From positions 3,645,501 to 3,709,500 of the forward strand of contig CP012809.1 of NCBI GenBank assembly GCA_001936135.1: a DNA stretch of 64,000 bases, given 5' to 3'. The notes under the pieces were generated by a model, which was not told the origin of the DNA, did not search any database, and was given only the letters and a program-made list of their open reading frames with translations. The first letter of the stretch is position 1, and every line of letters begins with the position of its first letter. The translations under genes and the position numbers were made by a program. Origin of the DNA: Saccharomycopsis fibuligera x Saccharomycopsis cf. fibuligera (lineage: Eukaryota; Ascomycota; Saccharomycetes; Ascoideales; Saccharomycopsidaceae). Below, in pieces: positions 20,286 through 30,937 of this stretch.

Positions 20286-21411
20286 AATGTGCCTATTATA
20301 AAGCAACCTTTGATTTTGCAAGATCAAATAGTAATATTATAAAAGCGGTTGTTTTTCGGCATTCTGTTGGTTGCGTTGTTTTATTTAGCCTTATGTTTTT
20401 TTGTTTTTTTTTTTGAAAAAAATTACTAAACATTTCCTGCCTTATTTTCATTAGACATTTTAAAATAAATGCAGAATAGGATCATGTGGCGCAGTTCTTA
20501 GGTTTATTGTATGTGGTTAAAAGGGTTCTTTGCATCTATTTACATACAGGCTTTCCAAGTTTTCTAGATCCTTTGGCTTTTTGTGTCTGAAATACTGATA
20601 GGTCACTAGTTTCAATATATATAAAACCTATTAGGCAGAAAGATCCCACGAGCTACTGTGAAGATCTTCCCAAATAAGTTACGAGGACCCTAAATAAAAG
20701 GCTTATCTAACAATAAAAATTTAGGCAATTTACCGTAAAGCAGTAAAGATTAGCTGTGAGAATACTACTAACTAAGCATTTACGAACCGCTGGTTCATGC
20801 GCGAAGGCGAGAATAGTCCTCAAGCGGAAATGCATGTTTTCGATTTGCAAGTTGTTTTACGATCTCCGCTCCTAACATGCGGTATGAACCTCTAAACAGC
20901 AACATAGGAAGATGAAGACAGTTTTCCGTAATGATCAAAGAAACAGTCTGGGCCTAGTTTATTTGCTTTATAATGCGCCTATTGTCACTTCCAACAAAAC
21001 CAGAAATGAAACGTATTTACAATCTGTTATTCTTTGCGTTCAAAGATCTCCCAAAAAAAGTAATTTTTGGCCAGCAAGGCTAGTATATATAAGCAATGGT
21101 AGGCAAGCAAATAGGGGCAAGGGGGTTGAAAGATCTTTAACAGGAATGTGATGCTCTTTTGTCAAAAGCAATACAACTAGTGGCATGGCATAGTTTAGTA
21201 ATATCATGCTGCAAGGGGTCAAAAAAATTGAGAACAATTATTGAAAAATAAAATAAATCGTCTTTTTATCTAGTCAAATGCTCCTAGATTAAAGTCTGTA
21301 ATACAACCGCAGGTCTGAATAGTGACAATAGTATCACATCATCCCTGAGAATCACTTCGAGAATTATCTTAGTAACAAAATAGAATAGTTAGACTACTGC
21401 TGGACAAAATG

Positions 21412-21430
21412 AAAAAAAAAAAAAAAAAAA
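21412..21430. repeat. Poly(A) tract, 19 bases
   Basis: Uninterrupted A run in the gene-poor region upstream of the small gene. Confidence 0.9.
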
Positions 21431-21647
21431 TAGTAATAATGAACCTTAAGAGACTAGCGACAGAGGAGGTAGGTGACCTAATGCACTCCGGAAACAGTCC
21501 CAAAATAAGGAAACAGGACCTCACTTACTGATTAGCTCAATATAGACATAAGACGGCTAATTCTACAAGACAAAAATAGAATGAGCCCTACTTTGTTCTG
21601 CCTTTTTCTTTTGAAAGAAAGGGGCACAGAGCACATCCACGAATGGC

Positions 21648-21675
21648 AAAAAAAAAAAAAAAAAAAAAAAAAAAA
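21648..21675. repeat. Poly(A) tract, 28 bases
   Basis: One of the longest homopolymers in the window, about 210 bp upstream of the TATA box of the small gene; such tracts exclude nucleosomes in yeast promoters. Confidence 0.9.
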
Positions 21676-21886
21676 GCACCTGCACTATTCCCAGTCAAAT
21701 GCCTTTTCCAGCAGAGTTAATCTCAGCAGCATTATTACTCCATTGTACTAATCTCCCGCCAACAGTGCCACTGCCTCTCATTGGCATGGCTATCCGGCTA
21801 CCCTCTCCTGCCAGAACCAGCAGTACCCTCGCAATCTGTAATACACATACACTGTATGACTCTCCAATATCCTGTTGCCTACCGGT

Positions 21887-21894
21887 ATAAATAC
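21887..21894 (+). promoter_or_regulatory. TATA box of the small gene
   Basis: TATAAATA lies about 120 bp upstream of the ATG at 22009 and is followed by a C/T-rich leader (about 21930-22005). This is the layout of a strongly expressed yeast gene. Confidence 0.55.
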
Positions 21895-22008
21895 CTTTCC
21901 CTTGCCAATACATTCTGACATGCCTGTAACGTAACACATTCACTTCCAAATTTATCCGCTTCTCTCCTTCCACAGTGTCTATGTCTTGCAAGTGCACTTT
22001 CTTTTGCC

Positions 22009-22227
22009 ATGATGAGCAGCAATACTACTAGCGACAGCACCAATTCACCGTATAGTACCAATACCAGAACTTCATGCTCTCCTTCCCCTTCTACTCCGAG
22101 TACGACAAATTACACTCATAGCGAGGCCTACAAGAAATTTCAGGAACAACTCAATATTTTGGAATCAAAGCAGTTCGGTACAAAGTCTGACTATTTGCAC
22201 TCCAAAAGAAGAAAGCAGTCTCATTAA
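22009..22227 (+). CDS. Small Ser/Thr-rich protein, unknown
   Basis: A 72-residue frame starts at ATG 22009, with a second ATG immediately after it. Residues 1-37 are almost only Ser, Thr, Asn and Pro. Residues 38-72 form a likely amphipathic helix (AYKKFQEQLNILESKQF) followed by a basic tail (SKRRKQSH). No known family was recognised. A good TATA box, a pyrimidine-rich leader and the absence of any competing gene for about 2 kb on either side support a real transcript. The composition resembles small stress or cell-cycle regulators, but that is only an impression. It could be a chance frame. Confidence 0.5.
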   Translation: MMSSNTTSDSTNSPYSTNTRTSCSPSPSTPSTTNYTHSEAYKKFQEQLNILESKQFGTKSDYLHSKRRKQSH

Positions 22228-24529
22228 TCAAAAATAATGGTTAACGTTTTATCAAATTTTTTTTACACAAGTATACTACTGTGAGATTTCGAGGCACTAC
22301 TCTTCAATTTTTTTTTTTTTTTCTGGATTCTTGGTGCCTTGCGTACTGGACTCGTAATGAGGAAATTGGACTGGAAAAAGTAAAACAGAAAAGGAAGAAT
22401 CAAGTGTTAAAACACGACCGACAGACTGCATCCAGCTAGCACCATTGCTGCTCATATTGCTCGTTTAGCTGCTAAACCTTAAGCAGAATCGTATCTGCTT
22501 TTTCTCTATTCTGCTCGATTTTTTCCTTTTTTATGCACATCCTCCGCTGAATACGTTTATAAATTCACGAGCCTTCTGTTAATTGTTTGTTTTATATTGT
22601 TTTTGTTTTTGTTTTTGTTTTTATTTTTATTTTTGTTTTTATCTTGCTGCTACATATGTGTTCATGCCATGTAACTGAAAACAGACATCCTGGCAGGCTG
22701 GTTCAACAACGGCTTATTGTAGTGTAGCATAAAGGTTGATTTTGGCTCGAATCCTAGCAATATGGTTCTCGACGTAGAGTGATTTATCAGCACAATAAGG
22801 CCTTGATCTACTTGAGCAGATCTGCAACGGCCTGCACATGCAGAGTGTTTTTATTTTTTGCGCTTATTCCACTCCGAGCCACCGCCGCTGCTTGTGAGCT
22901 CAACCCACAAAGGCAAAAGCACCCTGCTTAGCATGACATTTGCAAACAGACAAAACAACACAGTGCTAAATATTTTTATGTGTTTGTGGCTGGCATATTG
23001 TAATGATAGTATTTTTTACCAAAATTCCCTTTGGGCCTTGTAAGGAAGAACTGCCAGATTATACATGTTTTACTATAGTTATAGTTTTAAATTCACTCTC
23101 TCTGACTTTCCATTTGGTTAAAATTTATCCATTTTACTGGAATGTTCTATGCTATACTACGCGTAATTCTTTCGAGTAAACCGCTTTCGAGGCATGCAAT
23201 TTAGATCTTCAGTCGCTTTTTCTGCTGTGGCGCTGTCTCATGTAGTATACCAAACATCCTCGAACCGGGTCCAGAAACGTCGCCGCCGTAAGCTGTCAGA
23301 ATTGTCTCTCTTTGATAAAATGCAGAAAAATATCCTATATTTTTCATTTACGAGTTATGCTTTTTTAAGGTTTCGTACTCGAAGGTTTCGTACTCAAAGA
23401 TTTTTTCAAAGCAATGCCTTCAAACATTTAATAGTTTTTAAACTTTTTTTATTATTTAGTTTGTTGGTTTTACATATCGAAATGAACTGAGTCAGTATGA
23501 CAGAGCGTATTTGTAAGTCAACTAAACTCATGTATGCCAGTACTATGTTTCTGCTAAGAGAACTATTATCTAAACCTCTTTTAGCTTTTGTATGCAACAA
23601 GAAAGAAAAAAAAATTGACTCGTTACTATTTTTTTTCTTTTTTCGGGCAGCTTTCATATTTTGCTATTATGAGGGCATACTACTAAGATGCCTTACATAA
23701 TTGTAATCTTACAATGAGTTTGTAGCAAAATAAAGAAGTGGTGAATGTGAAAGGTCTACAAACATATACCCTATTAGTTTTGATAATAAAATCAGTTAAT
23801 TAAGTGTTGCTTGATGGGGAAAGCGCAAAACATACAAAAACTATCTGCCTATCTGCAGTACGCGGAACAACATATATAAATTTGCGCATATAAATCTACT
23901 CATTTGGGCCAGACCCTTCCAAGCAAAAAAATTTATATAAACTATGATTGTTTATAATACCCAAATTCTAGGTATAGATTCTAATAAGACGGATTTGCAG
24001 GATGATACAATCAATATACGCCTTTCGCTAAACATGGAAGCTTCGTACTGCGGTTATGCATCCCTGGTATTCCCAAAAAAGGAAAACAGAGAAAAACAAA
24101 ATCATGAAGTAAAGTATCACCAACATCTCCAAACATAAGGGAAGTTCCAAAGGAAAAATAGTAGCTTGCAGACCTCAAATAACCAGCCATAGTTGCAGCA
24201 GGCATAGCAGTTTGTTGCAGCAAAACTATTAAGTCATTTGCTGATGAGGAAGCACAACGAAACAAGACCACACTACAAAAGCTAACTTCATCTAGAATAT
24301 CCTCTCACTAACGTTTCCAATATTATCGGTGACTAGCCTACACATTATATCTCATCACTAAGGCTAATTATATTCTTCAATCCAGTAAATCATTTTGCAA
24401 GAATATATTAGACACATTATATCCCAGTTTTAAAAAGTGCACAGAAGAAAAAATAAAAATACTAAACTAGGGTTTTTGGGTTTTTCCTCTGAATTCATTA
24501 TTAGATAAACAACGAGTAAAAGAGGCGCT
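22228..24529. other. Gene-poor region upstream of HIR1
   Basis: This 2.3 kb stretch contains only short frames, which read as AT-rich noise. It holds a 42 bp hexanucleotide repeat (22599-22640). No RNA gene was recognised. Confidence 0.45.
22599..22640 (+). repeat. Hexanucleotide tandem repeat, (G/A)TTTTT x7
   Basis: Seven consecutive 6-bp units, five GTTTTT and two ATTTTT. It is T-rich low-complexity DNA about 370 bp downstream of the small gene. Confidence 0.9.
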
Positions 24530-27295
24530 ATGAGGATCCTCAAATTACCATGGTTATGCCACGAAGAGCAGAAAAAAAAGTTTGAAATATATTCATTGAG
24601 TATTAACGCAGATGGCACACGTATGGCGTCTGGCGGGCTAGATGGCCAAGTTCGTATATGGTCGATAGACACAATTCTGAGATTTCAGCACTTTGATCCA
24701 TTACAGTCTCAGTCCTCAACTCCTGCGTTAGCGATAACGGCAACGACAACAAAGAAAGATAATAAACTGAGCGAAACCAAGGCCAGTGATGTAGACATGC
24801 CAGATAAGTCTCTTTGTCGTCCACTTTGCAGTATGGCGCGCCACACCGGAGCGGTAACCACAGTCAAGTTCTCACCCTCTGGTAGATTTTTAGCCACAGG
24901 TTCAGATGACAGGGTGGTGCTCATTTGGGAAAAAGATGAAGAGTTTACACAGCGGCCCAAAGCATTTGGCGAAACAGAAGCAGAGCTTGAACATTGGACT
25001 GTGAGGAAAAGACTCGTGGCACACGATAATGATATCCAAGGTATTGCATGGGCTCCAGATTCCAGTATTTTGATCACAGTAGGACTCGACCGTGCAATTG
25101 TGGTTTGGAATGGTTCCAATTTTGAGAAAATTAAGCGATTTGATGTCCACAATTCCCACGTTAAGGGGGTGGTGTTCGACCCTGCTAACAAATACTTTGC
25201 TACTGCTTCAGATGACAGATCAGTGCTCATTTTTCGGTACCATAAGACCACGGCTTCAAATGATATGACTTTTTCTATTGAACTGAGCGTCACAAAGCCA
25301 TTTAAGGGGTCTCCACTAACTAGTTATTTTCGCAGGCTATCATGGTCACCAGATGGACAGCATATTGCAGTGCCCAATGCCACTAATGGACCTGTGACAT
25401 CGGTTGCCATAATTAATAGAGGAGATTGGAATAGCGATATCAGTTTAATAGGACATAGCTCACCTTGTGAAGTTGCATCATTTTCTCCAAGATTATATGA
25501 TTTTCTGCAGTCGCAAAAACAAGATCAACAGCAACGAGACAAACCAGATGGTAAGAAAAATAAAAAGCCCAAGTTATGCTCAGTGGTTGCCACGGCAGGC
25601 CAAGATAGAGCACTAGCAATTTGGAAGACATCAACCACCAGACCAGTGCTAGTGGCCAATGATATTTGTTTTAAAACAATTAGCGATATGGCTTGGTCAC
25701 CAGATGGACGAACCTTGTTTTTGAGTTCTCTAGATGGGACTATAACTGTTTTATTTTTTGAGGAAAACGAGTTAGGCCCAGAAATTCCGCTAGAGCAAAA
25801 TGATTCTTACTTGTATAGATACGGTGGAGATAGAGAAAACATGGTTTTTCCTGAAAGCGTCGAACAATTGAAATTGGAAGAAAAGGCAAGCAAGATTAAG
25901 AGTTACGTGATTGAATCAAAAATGGACAGGTTGATGAATAAAGCAGATGGTTTTGAAAAAAATGCAAAAATCGGCAGCACAAGCAGGAGTGGCGTAACGA
26001 CCCCAACAAAGCAGCAGGCTAAGACTATTGATGAAGAAAAATCCAAAGTTAGCAAACCAGTGACAATGCTAAGCTCAAGAAAAAAATTACAACAGACCAT
26101 TTCAATAACTAAAGAGGGTAAAAAGCGTGTAGCGCCAATGCTTATGTCGGCGAACACACAGCCTAAGCTGAACAACAATGAGTTCGCAATAAATCCAGTG
26201 GCCAATGCATCATTTAGTAAGGAACTTGATCAGACAAGAAAAGATATGCTATCAAGCTCTTTATACAAATTTCCTAAATCCGGAGTCAAATCGTTGGTGA
26301 GTGGGATTCGTGAACGTCACATTGATGTTGCAAATCAAGGAGAAGATCTGACAGTTGACGATGACACAGTGACAATGCGCCCTCCACTCACACCACACAC
26401 TAACAGTGGCGGCAATAATAGCAGCGGTAGTGTTTCCAGTATAGGTACCAATTTTGCTGGAGGCATGGAAACGAGAGGCAAAAAGGCTTCCACAAAGAAG
26501 AAAATGGATATTGATTATCCTGATTACATGTGTGAAATTGTTCGCAACTCTTTACAAGGAACAGCGTTACTAAACTACAGCACATATTCTGTGCGAAACA
26601 CTAGCACATTGGTAGTATTATCGCAAAGCAGAAAAGTAGGCAGAGAATTTCAATCAAATTTATCTTTACATATTCAGAACAACTATGAGTACGATAAAGA
26701 TAACAAGATTGATAAAGAGTTTGCCAAATTGCCAACAAGAGTCGTCAGTACTGACACAAAGGGCCGGAAACGATTTGAGATTTTCTTACCTCACTCTATT
26801 GTCAATGCTATAGGTAACGAAGAGTTGAAAGTTTGGATCATGGTAAGCGATCAAGGCTCTATTTTTTTAATTTCAGTTTACGGAAAACTTGTATATCCTC
26901 GTATTGATATTGGAGCAAACATCTGCGTGTTGAAAAACTACGGCCGATATTTGATGGTAGTGACAAACACAGGGCTGATGTATCTCTGGGATATTGTTGA
27001 TTTCAAGATGATTAGTAATAATATATCGTTGGCTCCTTTTATTAACACCATAACAGTGAAGATTAACCAGGATGACAAAGAGCACAATAAGTCGAAAGGA
27101 AATAGAGAAGAAATAATTGTGGAAGACGAATCCCAGGATTCCAAACGGGTCATTACTTCTTGTGAGTTAAACAGTAAGGGAGTACCCATCTTTGTTTTAG
27201 ATGATGGGGACGCCTATGCTTGGTCAGTACTGTTGTTTTGCTGGGTGAAACTCTCTGCTGAGGAATTCACTAGCGTCGCTACATTTTGCATATAA
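24530..27295 (+). CDS. HIR1: Hir1, HIR nucleosome-assembly complex subunit
   Basis: The 921-residue WD-repeat protein is collinear with Saccharomyces Hir1 (840 aa). The first residues RILKLPWL match KVVKFPWL, and conserved blocks include GGLDGQVRIWSIDTI, RHTGAVTTVKFSPSGRFLAT, RKRLVAHDNDIQGIAWAPDS and DPANKYFATASDDRS. WD repeats fill about residues 15-400. A disordered Lys/Ser-rich middle (about 430-690) separates them from the HIRA-type C-terminal domain (about 690-921). The HIR complex (Hir1, Hir2, Hir3, Hpc2) deposits H3-H4 independently of replication and represses histone genes in the nucleus. I count eight CTG codons by eye, mainly at variable sites. It is followed by CRN1 on the same strand. 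Confidence 0.97.
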   Translation: MRILKLPWLCHEEQKKKFEIYSLSINADGTRMASGGLDGQVRIWSIDTILRFQHFDPLQSQSSTPALAITATTTKKDNKLSETKASDVDMPDKSLCRPLCSMARHTGAVTTVKFSPSGRFLATGSDDRVVLIWEKDEEFTQRPKAFGETEAELEHWTVRKRLVAHDNDIQGIAWAPDSSILITVGLDRAIVVWNGSNFEKIKRFDVHNSHVKGVVFDPANKYFATASDDRSVLIFRYHKTTASNDMTFSIELSVTKPFKGSPLTSYFRRLSWSPDGQHIAVPNATNGPVTSVAIINRGDWNSDISLIGHSSPCEVASFSPRLYDFLQSQKQDQQQRDKPDGKKNKKPKLCSVVATAGQDRALAIWKTSTTRPVLVANDICFKTISDMAWSPDGRTLFLSSLDGTITVLFFEENELGPEIPLEQNDSYLYRYGGDRENMVFPESVEQLKLEEKASKIKSYVIESKMDRLMNKADGFEKNAKIGSTSRSGVTTPTKQQAKTIDEEKSKVSKPVTMLSSRKKLQQTISITKEGKKRVAPMLMSANTQPKLNNNEFAINPVANASFSKELDQTRKDMLSSSLYKFPKSGVKSLVSGIRERHIDVANQGEDLTVDDDTVTMRPPLTPHTNSGGNNSSGSVSSIGTNFAGGMETRGKKASTKKKMDIDYPDYMCEIVRNSLQGTALLNYSTYSVRNTSTLVVLSQSRKVGREFQSNLSLHIQNNYEYDKDNKIDKEFAKLPTRVVSTDTKGRKRFEIFLPHSIVNAIGNEELKVWIMVSDQGSIFLISVYGKLVYPRIDIGANICVLKNYGRYLMVVTNTGLMYLWDIVDFKMISNNISLAPFINTITVKINQDDKEHNKSKGNREEIIVEDESQDSKRVITSCELNSKGVPIFVLDDGDAYAWSVLLFCWVKLSAEEFTSVATFCI

Positions 27296-27912
27296 TGTGT
27301 AATGTTTGTACTTTTGTATTATATTATGACTGGCGACAAAAAGCCAACGAATCATTCACTTTATATTTCCAAAAATGTCACCACGTGTGTTGTAAAGGAA
27401 TAATTTACGGCAGAAGATTGTCTTCTTCTTTTAAAAGCCTCAGTGAAACAGACCCCTCAGATCTGAACATGTTCGATGTGGACATGTTGAGCATTCTCTG
27501 GAACGTGAGTGTGAGCTGTCATCAACGCCAATTGATTGACGATCGTTAATAGTGTCCCAGGGCTCCCACGCGCAGAGGGCAGAAAGCCGCCAATCTGTCG
27601 CTGCTCCGATGTTATTTTTCTACTTCTGTTTTTTCTTCCGTCTGGGCTCTCTCGGCTCACTCACTAAAACACTCTGTCTGCAACAGCAACAACTGGATAA
27701 AGACAAACAAGAGGCATATTGGTCGTACACTTAGTTGAATTATAAAAGCCAATTAGTTTTTATTCAACCCTATCCTTTTACTTGCTCTTTAGCTGTGTAT
27801 CATTGAGTTTGGTTCTCATCATATTCACTTTCGTTTTAAATTAATCAATTTCAATCAATACTGCGCTTCGTGTCCTTCAGATTAGACAGCAAATAATCAC
27901 ACTATAATTAAA
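27296..27912. promoter_or_regulatory. HIR1-CRN1 intergenic, CRN1 promoter
   Basis: This 617 bp stretch has a CACGTG at 27382-27387 (bHLH-type core) and a T-rich leader before the CRN1 ATG. No gene is seen. Confidence 0.4.
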
Positions 27913-30104
27913 ATGAGGTATGTCTTTGTTTTCACGCGAATCTAAATGACAAATAAGGATTTGTTTTGACAGCTCTGGTTTCTGGTTTTCAGTTTGCGAT
28001 TCTTTCACCAAACAGATCACTTTTAGAAAAATGCTTAATTTATCTTTTTTGTCAACGGCTAAGAATGTTGTCATCCTATTCTAAAACAATATTTACTAAT
28101 GCAATTTACTATTACAGCGGAAGATTTGTTCGTGCCTCCAAGTTTAGACATGTTTTTGGGCAAGCAGCCAAAAAGGAACTCTGCTATGATAATCTCAGAG
28201 TCTCCAACAATGCATGGGACAGTAATTTGATCAAAGCCAACTCCAAGTTTTTGGCAGTCAACTGGGAGGCTTCTGGGGGAGGTGCTTTTGCAGTTATTCC
28301 ATTGAATGAAGTGGGCAAAAGTCCCGACCTTGTTCCTCTCTTCAGAGGCCATACTGCTGCCGTTTTGGATACTGATTTTAATCCATTCAATGAACGCGAA
28401 ATCGCATCAGCTTCAGATGATGGTAAAATTGCCATCTGGCAAGTCCCTGAAGATTATTCTTTTTTCAATTACACTGACGCAGAAGGGGAAATCAAAACAA
28501 TCACTCCAGTGAAGAAGTTGTCTGGTCACTTGAGAAAAGTTGGTCATGTCAAATATCACCCATTAGCAGAAAACATTCTTGTTAGTTCTTCGAACGACTA
28601 CAGCGTCAAAGTTTGGAATGTTGAAACTGGCAAACCAATCTTGACTTTGCAGCACAAAGACATTGTTACATCTTTCAGTTTTAGTTACGATGGTAACAAA
28701 CTTGCAACTACTTCGAGAGACAAAAAAATTAGAGTCTGGGACTTGAGAACTGGTGAATTGTTGCAGGAAGGTGCAGGTCATTCTGGTGCTAAGAACTCAA
28801 GATGTGTGTGGTTAGGTAAAGCTGACAGAATCGCTACCACCGGGTTTTCGAGATTGTCTGACCGTCAAATTGGTATTTGGGATGCTGCTAACATTAGCGG
28901 GGGCCCAATTGGTGGATTTTACAACATTGATTCTTCTGCTGGTATCATGATGCCATTTTTTGATGACTCTACCAACATTTTGTTTTTGGCAGGTAAGGGT
29001 GATGGTAACATTCGTTACTATGAATATACCCCGCAAAGTGACGAATTGTACGACATTTCTGAATTTCAATCTATAGAACCGCAAAGAGGCTTTGCTATTG
29101 CGCCTAAGCATGCTGTAAATGTCAAAGAAAACGAAATTGTCAGAGCTTACAAAACCGTCAGAGACAATGCTATTGAACCAATTTCATTTATTGTTCCAAG
29201 AAGGGCAGAAATGTTTCAGTTTGACATATATCCGGATGCTCCATCAACCAAACCAGCCTTAACCGCCAGCGAGTGGGAAGATGGAAAAAAGGTCAAGGGT
29301 CCGGTTGTTTTTAACATGGAATCGTTGTATGAAGAAGAGGTTCAGCCAGTATTTAATAAAACGGAAAATACTGCTGCGACAACCGAGCAAAAACCAAAGA
29401 TTGAAGAGAGTAAGTCAAAAGTGGATGAAAAACCAAAAACTGAACAGAAGAAATCCGAGCCTACTTCCGGAACTGCTTCTCCAAAAATTTACCAACAACC
29501 TAAGTCCTCAATTGACGACTTGCTAGAAAAGAAAGAAGTTAATGATTTGATCAAAAAGGCAGAAGACTTAGATGGTCATAATAAAACAAAGGACGATGAC
29601 GCTGCTTGGGGTGATGATGATGAAGGTGAATTCAAGCCGCAATACAAAGAAGAGGATGACAAGACGCCAGCAATCAAATCAGTTCCAAAACCCGATGGTC
29701 TTTCAAGACCAGCAGCTCCAACTGAACCTAAATCAGTAAAGAAAGCAGAGCCTAAACCAGAAGTGAAGCAAGAAAAGCAAGCTGAACCAAAGCAAGCGGA
29801 ACCAAAGCAGGTAAAACCAGAGGCTGTTGATTCTGCAGCTAAGGAAACCGAAGAAAAAGTTCCAGTTGCAGCATCAACGCCAGCACCAGCATCAGCACCA
29901 ACACCAACGCCAGCACCAACAGCAGCATCTAAGGCTGCTAGCTCCACCAAGGGTGGCGCTACATTGAAAGGCACTGTTGAAAAGTTGGCATCACTCGTTG
30001 ATAAATTAGAGTCTCAAATCTCTTCCTTGCAAGAAGCTAACCAAGCTAAAGACACAAAGTTGGAAGAACTTGAAGAAAAAATCAACCAATTGTTGAACAA
30101 ATAA
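27913..30104 (+). CDS. CRN1: Coronin, actin filament-binding protein (one intron)
   Basis: Exon 1 (27913-27917) carries only ATG AG. Exon 2 (28118-30104) completes SGRFVRASKFRHVFGQAAKK, a near-exact match to yeast Crn1, for 663 residues in all. Coronin binds F-actin and regulates Arp2/3 at cortical patches. The seven-bladed WD propeller occupies about residues 1-400 (GHTAAVLDTDFNPF, SGHLRKVGHVKYHP). A Lys/Glu/Pro/Ala-rich variable region with EPKQ and TPAP repeats spans about 430-610. The C-terminal trimer/dimer coiled coil is about 625-663 (KLASLVDKLESQISSLQEAN) and carries the Arp2/3-binding region. A DDDAAWGDDDEGEF acidic patch lies near 560. Confidence 0.97.
27918..28117 (+). other. CRN1 intron (200 nt)
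   Basis: The donor is GTATGT at 27918, the branch point TACTAAT at 28094-28100 and the acceptor TTACAG ends at 28117. It interrupts codon 2 (AG|C, Ser), a very 5' position typical of yeast introns. Confidence 0.93.
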
Positions 30105-30937
30105 TGTTGACAAATAATGTTGATAAAGCACTGAATTGGTTGATATCTTTGATTTGAATACCACACTGTACAATCTGTAATACTTCCGTTTTTTTTTTTT
30201 TTTTTTTTCATATCTTATCTTTTTGTTTACATACAAAAAAACTACTATCAAACTTCTTTTTTTAGCTTTTTGTTTTTGAATAATTTATTTTTTTTTTAAA
30301 AAAAATTCATGTTTATTTCTACCTTTTCATTACTTCCTCACTAACATACAAAATTTATATAAAACTGATCTAGCCTATTGGACGTTGTAATTATACAGTC
30401 ATAGCCAACTCTGTAAATCTGGAGATTCGGGACAACACGCTTTTTCCCCAGGTTTTCTTAGTACTTTTCATCGAAAGGGCACGTGCTCATAACACATCGA
30501 AGGTGACGTTAACTATTAATGATCTTTTTCTTTTTTTGAGTTTTTTCTGGATTTCGGGTTTTGCAGCAAGCGCGAGCATTTTTTCATATTTCTTTTTTCG
30601 AAGACAAGCTTGCAATAAATTATTAAATTCATTTTATCGTTTTAAGTAATTCATTGATGATTGAATAACAGCTTCTTTTAGCAATTCTTTACTCTTTCTT
30701 TTGTTATCTTTGCATTACTGATTCTTGGTTTGTTTCTGTTTATCCTATTTCTTGATCTAGTCCTTGTTTCCTGCATCTCATCAGAACAGTGGCGAGACCA
30801 GATATTACAGTGATATTGAGCTTCTTGAGTGGCAAGCCAATTCTCAATATATAACATTTGGATTGATTTTCCAACATTTTGCGCTTCATTTGCATTTTGT
30901 ATATTATACCATATTTACACCTTCTCATTTCAACAAC
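30105..30937. promoter_or_regulatory. CRN1-MAG2 intergenic
   Basis: This 833 bp stretch has a 20-base T tract (30189-30208) near the CRN1 3' end and a CACGTG (30480-30485) about 450 bp upstream of MAG2. The frame upstream of the MAG2 ATG is open for 58 codons but has no ATG. Confidence 0.45.

Larger units (their letters stand above)
20286..22008. other. Gene-poor region downstream of the transporter, promoter of the small gene
   Basis: This 1723 bp stretch shows no conserved coding frame. It holds A tracts at 21412-21430 (19) and 21648-21675 (28), and a TATAAATA box near 21887-21894 that belongs to the small gene at 22009. Confidence 0.5.

Noticed and set aside
22690-22770. tRNA-like GGCTCGAATCC T-arm
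   Set aside because: The T stem is mispaired and no matching acceptor or anticodon arm lies upstream.
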